NCBI GenBank assembly: GCA_037179515.1
Contig: JAXCGZ010009476.1
Span: 77,501-141,500, forward strand
Reading direction: 5' to 3'
Length of the DNA: 64,000 nt
From: Halocaridina rubra
Lineage: Eukaryota > Arthropoda > Malacostraca > Decapoda > Atyidae
Made by a program: the position numbers and the translations under genes. Numbering within the stretch: the stretch's first letter is position 1; each line of letters begins with the position of its first letter. The notes below the pieces were generated by a model. The model saw only the letters and a list, made by a program, of their open reading frames with translations. It made no database searches and had not been told where the DNA came from. Positions 48,845 through 59,062 of the stretch are shown one piece after another.

Positions 48845-49636
48845 CTAGAAAGTAGGAACTAGGTTCAGTGCGCGACCCATCAAGACAGGGTACATAAGCC
48901 CAATCATTGCCACAGCTGGGGCTTTTCCCTTGTAGTATTTGCAATCCAGGTTAATGACACAGCAGCGTCGTATTTGGGGTGTTCCTTCAGCAACCCGCAC
49001 ACGAACGACTTTGCTGGTAAAATCTTCATCCCTGACGAAACTCTCGTCAACAAGTATGCCATTGGCCCCTGTGTCAAGGGCTATCTCAGCTTCCACACCA
49101 TTTATGGTTTCTAGGCATTTTAGGATCATTTCCATATCATCATGTTCGATGAATTCCACATTGGCAAGTTTGTGTGGTTGTTCCTCGGCATTATCCTCAT
49201 TGGCCCTTTCTGGCCCTGTTTCCACAACATGGGCTGAGTGAGTGGCCAGATGGCTATGTGGGCTGCAGCTGTGTGAGGGAGCGTGGTGGGTCTTAGAGTT
49301 TTGCTGAAAACCCTGGGAAGGTGGAGCAGAGTAATGGCCTTTGCCTCTGAACTGCTGAGGCTTAGGTCTTACTGATTTATCCTTCTTGAGTGTGGGTGCA
49401 TTGTCGTAATAAGGCTTTGGAGTGTAAGGAGGATGTGCTGGACGATGTGAGTTCTGCGAGGGGCCCTTGTGATTCCCGTTCCTATGATGTCCTTTCCGGT
49501 GAGAATCATGGCTTGCTGCGGGGGAGATACAACTCTGAGAACGAACCTTTGAATCGGCCCTTCTTGCCCTCATAATATCACAGAGACGTACTCCAGGCTG
49601 GTTGTGCTGGAGGTACTCGTCCACAGTAGCTAGACT
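48845..49636 (-). CDS. Gypsy nucleocapsid-like region and protease
   Basis: Directly follows the Gag stop in the same frame (SLATVDEYLQHNQPGVRL). The first 130 residues are His-, Pro-, Ser- and Lys-rich (SHDSHRKGHHRNGNHKG) and lack a CCHC knuckle, so RNA binding may be by basic charge. Then an aspartic protease: EIALDTGANGILV (catalytic DTG) near 49060, ending with YPVLMGRALNLVPTF. A TAG at 48845-48847 ends it, again in frame with the next domain. Confidence 0.88.
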   Translation of the reverse strand, partial: SLATVDEYLQHNQPGVRLCDIMRARRADSKVRSQSCISPAASHDSHRKGHHRNGNHKGPSQNSHRPAHPPYTPKPYYDNAPTLKKDKSVRPKPQQFRGKGHYSAPPSQGFQQNSKTHHAPSHSCSPHSHLATHSAHVVETGPERANEDNAEEQPHKLANVEFIEHDDMEMILKCLETINGVEAEIALDTGANGILVDESFVRDEDFTSKVVRVRVAEGTPQIRRCCVINLDCKYYKGKAPAVAMIGLMYPVLMGRALNLVPTF

Positions 49637-50395
49637 TTACTCGTAGTCGATCTCATCCTTAAGCTGAGTCCTTACATATGCAACAACATCTGGAGGAAGT
49701 TCATTGGCAATTGCATCAAACATCAAGAACGTACACAACTTCTCACGAGGACGCTTTGCAACTCGTAACCAATCATTAAAGAGGCGAGCCTTGCGTTTGC
49801 CAAAGGTACTACAGTTCTCCTCCTTCAATGGGAAAGCAGAAAGATACCTAGCACGACACTCAGCTGGTGAAAGGTTCTGTGAGGCCAGGAGTGTGCTTTT
49901 AACTTTCTCATAGTCCCTCAGTTGAATTTGGTCGAGTTCACTGACCAGGGCGAGCAGACGGGGTGGCATGGAGGCGAGCAGCCAACGACTCTTCTCAGCC
50001 TCTGTGCCTTCGTTAACTACCGCAAGACTTTCGAAAGAGCGGATGTAAGTATCAAGCGGTTGCCTGCCGTCGTCTTCGTATTTCGGTATTAGGGAAGGCC
50101 TCTCACAAGGCTGGTTTCCATTTCCGGCTGAAAGACCACTGTCTGGGGATCCCAATCGAAGCTGAACAAGCTCAAGCTCATGTTCACGTTGTGCTTGTGC
50201 TTGTGCCTCATCACTTGCTCTCTTCTCCAGCTTATCTCGGCGTTCAACCATCTTCTCATGAGCCCATTCGAAGAGCTTCTGCCCTGGGGGAAGACCGTAT
50301 CTCTCACCCCTAGCAATCATTATTTCCAGGTAACGCTCCTCATCGAATGTTTCGATGGTTTCCATGTTTGTTTCCTGTGACTGCCTGGTTTCCAT
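49637..50395 (-). CDS. gag: Gypsy Gag, SCAN-like capsid region
   Basis: 252 codons from the ATG at 50395 (METRQSQETNMETIETFDEE) to a TAA at 49637-49639. Residues 50-80 are a charged, Ala/Gln-rich helix (EAQAQAQREHELELVQLRLG). Residues 105-240 contain LIPKYEDDGRQPLDTYIRSF, YEKVKSTLLASQNLSPAECR and FNDWLRVAKRPREKLCTFL, a helical arrangement like the SCAN domain. SCAN is known to derive from the Gag of Gmr1-like elements. Gag would assemble the particle. The TAA is in frame with everything downstream. Confidence 0.85.
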   Translation of the reverse strand: METRQSQETNMETIETFDEERYLEIMIARGERYGLPPGQKLFEWAHEKMVERRDKLEKRASDEAQAQAQREHELELVQLRLGSPDSGLSAGNGNQPCERPSLIPKYEDDGRQPLDTYIRSFESLAVVNEGTEAEKSRWLLASMPPRLLALVSELDQIQLRDYEKVKSTLLASQNLSPAECRARYLSAFPLKEENCSTFGKRKARLFNDWLRVAKRPREKLCTFLMFDAIANELPPDVVAYVRTQLKDEIDYE

Positions 50396-51434
50396 GGTGG
50401 TTTCCTAAACAGTCAATAACGAAGTGCCAAAACAATCACAAAAAAAAAAAATCTCTACAATCGTAGAAAAAAAAATGAAGGAACCAAACAACACCAAGGA
50501 GAAAAAAAAATTCAACACCACAGTTCAAACTTAAATGTAAAAGTGATCTCAAAACCTCACCATAAAAGTGACTCAAAATACAATCAAGTGCAACAGCAGC
50601 AAAATGTTGCAAAACAGTCCATGAAACACTGGCAATACAGAATGGCAGTCGTGCCTGCTTAACAGCAATATGTGGCAGTACCTGCAGAGAGTACAAACAA
50701 CTACAGTATAGCGGTCGTGCCTGCGTATGAGCGCGTATATGGCAGTACCCACAAATAAAATGTTGTAAGTAAAATTCTGGAGTGTTGCCAAAAGGGCACA
50801 GATCCTATGCAAAATACACCAATGATAAGCTAACAGCTTACTAGGCAGCCAGATTACACATGTCTACTGGTAATGAGAAAATTTATTTTCAAGTGACAAC
50901 TCAGACACATGAAAGGCTTAGCCTAGGCTCGATAAATGACACCAAAGTTTTTCTTCCCAATCTATGAGCAGTCAATGCTTGAATATAAAACACAATTATA
51001 AGCAAAAATACTTAATATGCTTTCTCCTAATTCCTAAATCCCAATGATATGTAAACAATTCCTAACAAGTATCACCCTTTAACGGATATATAAAACACGA
51101 ATGCTTTAAAACTCAATCTTATCACGCAAATAAATGAAATTTCAAATAACACTTCTTCTCGTCATGCAAAATTTCTTATTTCTGTTACCACATAATCTCA
51201 TGTAGATTTCCTGAAATATGGTTTACCACATGGGAAACATGAAAATATTAGTTACCATAATTAATATTGAAAATAAAAAAAAAATTCTTATCCGCAATGT
51301 CTCTAGCGCGAAAATTTTTGTGTGCAGCCTATGATTCATTCATTTCAATAATCGAGCCAATGGTAATCGGGTTTCATGTGCAATCTTAAAAAGCAAAATA
51401 AAAATAAATTTATAAAATCAGTCTGTCTGTTCGG
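50396..51434 (-). other. Gypsy 5' leader
   Basis: About 1 kb between primer site and Gag start with no long ORF; AT-rich. Would hold packaging and translation signals, none of which I can identify. Confidence 0.7.
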
Positions 51435-51452
51435 GTCCCTGTTCGGGTGCCA
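51435..51452 (-). promoter_or_regulatory. Gypsy primer-binding site, tRNA-Lys type
   Basis: Minus strand TGGCACCCGAACAGGGAC, four bases inside the 5' LTR. It matches the 18-nt site complementary to the 3' end of tRNA-Lys(UUU) with a single G to A change. Confidence 0.88.
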
Positions 51453-51456
51453 ATCT

Positions 51457-53400
51457 TATTGGGGTTAGGATGGTTGAGTGTTGTTAAGATTCAGTTTTGC
51501 TAAGGGGACTAAAAGTACCGAGCTCGGTTAAGAGCTCACAAACAGACAGGACAGATATTTGTACTTGAACACCCCATCTCTTTTACCATTAGTCGGTTAA
51601 ATGAAACTCAGAATTCAACTTTCTTTTAATTTTGGAAATGCAATGACATTAAAAGAATTAAATTAAATTTCTCAAATTGAATTTTATGAAATGCTGCCTC
51701 GAATCCCGGAGGTGGTGAGCACGATTTCGTTTCCCGGCATCACGGACGTATGCCAAGACTTTGGCCTCAACTCGACGATTACCTCTGTCACACAGGCAGA
51801 GTAGAATACAGTACACTGCAGTTTCATAAACAGAAATGACACACTGTTTATAATGGGAAACTGAAAGCATGAGCACACATATAATGAGTTTCCAATGTCA
51901 TTCTTCTGGATGAAAATATATTGGTTATTCACAGCTAACCAGAAATATTTATGCTACCATAATAGCATACAAACCATTAATTCTTTACTGGTTTTAAAGG
52001 AAAACAATTTATTCACAATAAATATAGAATAAGCAAGACAAATACAGTACTGTATGTATTCCTTAAATTGTGGGCAACTACAAAAGTTGCAATGCTTATT
52101 ACTGATTTACAATTAATATGGTAAAACACTCTATTTAGGATAAAGGAAGAATCTACGAGATAAATACAATATTCATTCACTTTTGGTTATCAAGAACTTT
52201 GCAATGAGAAAAAAAGGGTGCAAAACCACCATTTGAGGTATTTGCAACTTATAACTCAAAACAATTTATCCACAACATACGAAGAATTAGCAAGATAAAT
52301 ACGGTATGCATTCATTAAATTGTGGTTAACAGGAAATATTTGCAAAGCCATCACGGTAAAATTACCTTTTAATTATTTGCAGTTTATAGCATAAAACACT
52401 TTAGCTAAATGATTAATTATTTGCAATTTATATAGCAAATAGCTTTATTGACGAGTTTTTGACGTAAAGCACTTTATTTATGATGATAGAAAGAGGTGAA
52501 ATGAAATTAGAATTTATTAGGAAAAAAAATAGATTTTTACGGGCTCATAACCAGTCTTCAGAGGATGAGATTTTCGTTTATCACATTCAATGAAAAGAAA
52601 CTTCTTAGCAATGTATATCAGCTGTAATTTCCAGGTTAAAGAATTAACTTTGGCAAGTGAGATTCCAGTTTGGTAATCTACAAAATTTCGTTTGTATGGG
52701 AATGGAATCTGAGAATAAAATTCGTAAGATTTAGCCAGTAACGAATGTAACTAATTCTCGAAAAAAAACCATTTGCTTGACCCACGAGCTTTATCATACA
52801 CTATCCCTCACCTTGTTGTGCTAGATGAATTCCTGTGAAGATGCCACGTAAATAAGGTTTGAAATAAACTTAGACTGCTCAGGCGAGATGTTGCCTCTTG
52901 GAAGTTTTGCGCCAAAAGAGAGCGTCTCATTGTCCCTCCTGGTGAGTTCATCTGTAGGATACATTTCTAGAGCAGTAACTGGCTCTGATATCATTTAAGG
53001 ACTATTTTAGTGGTGGTCCCTGGCAGGCAATACTAGCAGAGATGCAAGGGAGAGACAGTATTTTTAGGTGCAACAAGTGGAAGCAAATAAAATAAAACGA
53101 GAATAATAATGAAAAGTTAGGTTACTGGTAAACAATCTCCAGAACGTTCTTGGCTCGTAGGAGATGGAAAATAGGAGCAGCCTTTATATCGGGACTATTC
53201 TTCTACACGTACAAGAAGAGTAAATAAGGTATATTTAAAATTAGCTATAAGCTAAAATATAATTTGCAAATAATCATAATCTGCAAAAGTCAAGAAGTGG
53301 GAATTATTGTTTTAGTTAGAAAAATGACAGTTAAGTCACTAAATTAATTATTAAGGCATCTAACAGCCTCTGGTGACTTTGAGCAAAACACTCTGTCACA
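51457..53400 (-). repeat. Gypsy 5' LTR (1944 bp)
   Basis: Same limits as the 3' LTR, with one terminal base differing (TATT for TGTT at 51457, plus-strand reading). Confidence 0.93.
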
Positions 53401-53496
53401 CCTTTGTAGTTGAAGAATTCTGATGCAGGAAGGGAAATTCCACTTCACTTCAAAATCATGATGAATACACTTCCACTCGTTTGTTGATTGTAGCAC
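53401..53496 (-). pseudogene. Harbinger transposase, start of second exon
   Basis: A strong splice acceptor (tttttttcccag, ending at 53497) precedes VLQSTNEWKCIHHDFEVKW and NFPSC. The next expected segment, with the IDGKH block carrying the first catalytic Asp, is missing by a deletion of about 50 bp, after which SEFFNYKG continues (out of frame) across the Gypsy target site. Confidence 0.8.
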
Positions 53497-53649
53497 CTGG
53501 GAAAAAAAGGGTTTATTAAAAACCAACAGGTTACTTTAGTGACGTGTAGGCTATGATGTGTGTCACCCTGTAATTATACACACAGCATAGATGTGCACAA
53601 TGCACTGCATGGATGCTGTTTGATTATGATTTCCTAATGTTGGGACGCA

Positions 53650-54155
53650 AGTGAGGATATCACCCAAAGCGAAATTGTCTCCAGCTATCTAGATGCAAAG
53701 CTCCACAGTCAGAGAACCAGCAAATTATCTCCAAAGAAAGTGAGTGCTCAGGCATCACGGAAGACTAATTCCAGATGAGAGTCATATTAATAAGGTGAAT
53801 GACGCACTTGCAAAGTTACAGGACATCTCCACAAACTGCAAACAGGAAGATGAGTATGACAACTTTGGAAAGCATATTGCCTCACAGTTAAGGCTGTTAC
53901 CTACCAGAAATACCATCATATTACAGGAGAAAATCAAATCTTTGGAAATAATTGAACAGCTTGTCTGTCTGACAGAAAGCACAACCTCAATGGTGCATTC
54001 TTTTAATGCACCGTGTGGTTCTACAGTTTCAACACCAATGTAGGCCCTATGAGTAATGAATCACAATATTCCATTGAGAGCATTGCTTGTTATGAAGAAC
54101 TGTATGAGTTTATATCTCACTGCTTTGTTCTCTTCATTGAAATCTACTCAATAAA
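53650..54155 (+). pseudogene. Harbinger MADF protein, C-terminal exon
   Basis: Reads EDITQSEIVSSYLDAKLHSQ from about 53654, shifts frame near 53760, then EDEYDNFGKHIASQLRLLPT and LQEKIKSLE. The FGKHIASQLR block matches the BESS-like C-terminal part usual in MADF proteins. A polyadenylation signal AATAAA lies at 54150-54155. The exon sits between the two transposase exons, on the opposite strand. Confidence 0.7.
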
Positions 54156-54182
54156 AGCTTGTTCAAAACACTGTTTTCTTGT

Positions 54183-55167
54183 TAGATACTGTGTTGGTGG
54201 TAGATTCAGAGAAGCTGTGTCAGTTAGTGTCAGAATTCGGAATGGTGTGTGAGAGAAGGAAGTGAATGTGGGAAAGAGTAAGATTATGAGGTGTGCAAGA
54301 AATGAGGATGGTGCTGGATTGAATGTTATGTTGAATAGAGAGACACTTGAGGAAATTGATCAGTTTAAGTATTTAGGTTCGGGTATATCTTCAACTGGTG
54401 GAGTGGAAGCACATGTGTGTCACAGAGTGAATGAAGGATGTAAAGTGTTGGGTGCAATTAAAGGAGTGACGAAGAATAGAGGGTTGGAAATGAATGTTAA
54501 GAAAGTTTTGTATGAGAAAGTGGTTGTGCCAACTGTAATATATGCATCAGAGTTATGGGGTATGAAAGTAAGTGAGAGACGGAAACTAAATGTGTTTGAA
54601 ATGAAATGCCTGAGGAGTATGATTGGTGTATCTCGGTTGGATAGGGTTAGGAATGAAGTGATGAGAGCAAGAACGGGTGTGAGGAGAGAAATTGCACCCA
54701 GAGTAGATATGAATGTACTGAGATGGTTTGGCCATGTGGAAAGGATGGATGATGAAAGACTGCTGAAAAAGGTGATGAATGTGAGAGTTGATGTCTTGGG
54801 TGGATGGATGGAGTAAGGAGAGCCCTGAATGAGAGGAGGATGGATGTGAGGGAAGCAAGTGAGCGTGCTAGGAATAGGAATGAGTGGCGAATGTGATGCA
54901 GCTCTGATGGGCATCTGCTGTTACCACGGGGCTGCATCTTACAGAGGTAGCCCTGTGGTAGGGGCAGTAGGGGAATTGGCAATTACGAAGCGACACAGTT
55001 GTGGAAGAGGCGTGAGGATGGGCTGTGACACTCCAGCAGTGCCATCTGAACGGTCGCTAGCTCCCTCGTCATTGCCCATAGTGCAAAGTAATCCCCTAAT
55101 TGTTTTCTTTTTTTGATGTCGGCTACCCCCCAATTAAAGGGGAAATAGCGAAGGTAGATAGATAGAC
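54183..55167 (+). mobile_element. RTE-like LINE, 3' fragment
   Basis: 5'-truncated just after the RT FADD box (codons for DTVLVVDSEKLC survive) and inserted in the Harbinger transposon. The 3' UTR (54817-55160) ends in a GATA-type short repeat (tagatagatag), as in RTE-type elements with short tandem tails. Target duplication not found. Confidence 0.75.
54186..54816 (+). pseudogene. RTE-like RT C-terminal region
   Basis: DTVLVVDSEKLCQLVSEFGM (54186-54230), a small frameshift near 54246, then VNVGKSKIMRC, FKYLGSGISSTGG, VVVPTVIYASELWGMKVSER, LNVFEMKCLRSMIGVSRLDR and LRWFGHVERMDDERL, stop at 54814. The YLG-x-I-S and W-G-x(n)-RWFGHVERM pattern is the thumb and tail of RTE-like endonuclease-RT proteins. 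Catalytic domains are lost. Confidence 0.8.
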
Positions 55168-55189
55168 TACGTATACAAATACATATATG

Positions 55190-55675
55190 AGTTTGCTGGA
55201 AATACACAATGTATAGGTGGCAATTGCAATGTATTTCATGTAAGTAGTTGTTCAGCACATCAATGATTGCCTGCAGTACTTTAGGCAAATACTGTGTTGG
55301 CCGGAACCCTGAAGAAGTATGCAAGTGATGCAAGACTATCCCCAATTGCCAAATAAGCAAGGTTATTCCAAGTTTTATTCTTGCTGGGACTGCATATCTC
55401 ATCGGTGTGCCCTTTGTATATATATAAGGCTCCACCAAACACAGCAGTTCCTAAAAATTCTGCACATTCATGCGCATATATCTTTTATATTTTGTTAGAT
55501 CCTCAGTGGTCAATTTAGTAAGTAGTGTATTGAAACCTTCTAATCTATCTCTCCGCTAAAGCCACTTACTCATCCATATTGTGCATTTCGTTCTTTTCTT
55601 TTTCACACTCATTTGTAATATTTTTGCAAGAACAACAATTGCTGTATTAATGGCTACATCTATGTCGCTGGACAT
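55190..55675 (-). pseudogene. Harbinger transposase, N-terminal exon
   Basis: Starts at the ATG at 55675 (MSSDIDVAINTAIVVLAKIL), then KKKRTKCTIWMSKWL, a TAG, RRDRLEGFNTLLTKL, YKRYMRMNVQNF, a second TAG, ELLCLVEPYIYTKGTPMR, and YAVPARIKLGITLLIWQLG with GFRPTQYLPKVLQAIIDVL. This matches the N-terminal region of Harbinger transposases (W-x-R, MRM...F-LL, R-AI/V-P, L-I-TL). Two nonsense codons. The splice donor could not be fixed. Continues in the exon at 53496. Confidence 0.82.
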
Positions 55676-55889
55676 CTTGATGGCTACTGGCTGCAAATAC
55701 TTTCCCTTCCAAACAATCCTAGAGTCAACACTTACTTGCCGGATAAGTAATCTTGCAGCTAACACATTCGGCTACTTAACTAGCCCTGTGTCAACGAGGC
55801 TTTATGGAGTATGCAATATACACCCGGGTCTGGACACTCCTTTTCATTCTCAAAGGAACCAATTTAACAAAAATAAATAAGCAAAATTA

Positions 55890-57242
<1,353 letters not shown>

Positions 57243-58127
57243 TGTGGTGACTATTCCCAGAATGCCTGCTTTCACCATTCAATGAATAGTCTACTCTCAG
57301 TTTTTGCAGGCTACCGTACACAATAATATTTACTCAACCAACTTCAAGTAAAGTTGAGCTAAAACTTAGTGGTTTATAGTTAAATGTAACAGACAAACTG
57401 TACGGTACTAAAAGGGAAGGGCATGAGTTATGTTTGCTTAATAGTTGTGGAGAACTCCCACTGCTTAATGACACACATACACTAAATAAAATTAAACTGA
57501 ACACTGCACAAATCCAGGCTTAAATGAAAGACTCATCGATAAAATGTAAAAATATATTGAGAAAACTTAACATTATAATGGAGAGCAATATTTCGGCTTA
57601 AAAGAAAAGGATAAATTTTACTATTGTTTAGGCGGGAATAAGGTGAATTTTACAAAAATGACAAAGAGTTATAGCTCCAGGCACGACTGCTGTACACATC
57701 AAAACAAAACAACACTTAATATCGAAATAATGACTGTTCAAAATCCAAGAACTTTATGCAATATTGAAACACAGTCAATGCTTGATAAATTCGATGGCAC
57801 TAGTCCAAGGGGCGAAATGGGAGGCCCATAATTTACACGAATTTTACGAGTTTTAGCAATAGGTCCTCACCTGGTGCCGTCTTCAGAGAGAGTCCTCGTT
57901 TGTTCTGTAAGCAAATCAAACGAGCATCACATTCAAAAATAAATGGATATATTTTGATCATATTTTACATAATTAAGGACTTCCTAAGATTTAGATTAAC
58001 TTTACAAACAAATCCCATTTATTCATGAGAAAATGATGAATTAATGACAATATAAATGATTGTTATAATATAGTCTCAAACGAACATATTACATGTAGGC
58101 TGATGCAATACTACTTATGGTATTACC

Positions 58128-58158
<31 letters not shown>

Positions 58159-58203
58159 CAAGGTATAACTAATGAAACTGTTTGTGATAGACAGATCACC
58201 ACA
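57243..58203 (-). mobile_element. Solo BEL LTR (961 bp)
   Basis: Matches both LTRs of the BEL element at 28580-35141, with TGTGGTGA and TCACCACA ends, and is flanked by the perfect 5-bp duplication TCAGT (57238-57242 and 58204-58208). It is the product expected from recombination between the two LTRs of a full copy. Same orientation as the BEL element. Confidence 0.93.
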
Positions 58204-59041
<838 letters not shown>

Positions 59042-59062
59042 TCACACACACACACACACATT
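59042..59062. repeat. (CA)n link
   Basis: About ten CA units joining two LINE-A copies head to tail. Confidence 0.9.

Larger units (their letters stand above)
43054..53400 (-). mobile_element. Gypsy (Gmr1-type) LTR retrotransposon, 10.35 kb
   Basis: LTRs of 1949 bp (43054-45002) and 1944 bp (51457-53400), flanked by the perfect 5-bp duplication CCTTT (43049-43053 and 53401-53405) inside the Harbinger transposase. Internal order on minus: tRNA-Lys-like primer site, long leader, Gag, protease, integrase, RT, RNase H. Integrase upstream of RT is the Gmr1-type order, opposite to ordinary Gypsy elements. All coding domains lie in one frame with three stops. LTRs look about 97-98 percent identical by eye, so the insertion is fairly recent. 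Confidence 0.93.
41852..55800. mobile_element. PIF/Harbinger DNA transposon, split by Gypsy and RTE insertions
   Basis: Two Harbinger-type genes are present: a MADF-domain gene on plus (41852-42190 and 53650-54155) and a DDE transposase on minus (55675-55190, 53496-53401, 43053-42389). Without the Gypsy (43054-53400) and RTE (54183-55167) insertions the span is about 2.6 kb. Terminal inverted repeats and the target duplication were not located; the outer limits are set by the flanking tRNA-headed arrays and a microsatellite. All coding parts carry lesions. Confidence 0.8.

Noticed and set aside
54420..55116. Several Pro/Ser/His-rich minus-strand ORFs and an 85-residue plus ORF
   Set aside because: Antisense shadows or 3' UTR of the RTE-like LINE.
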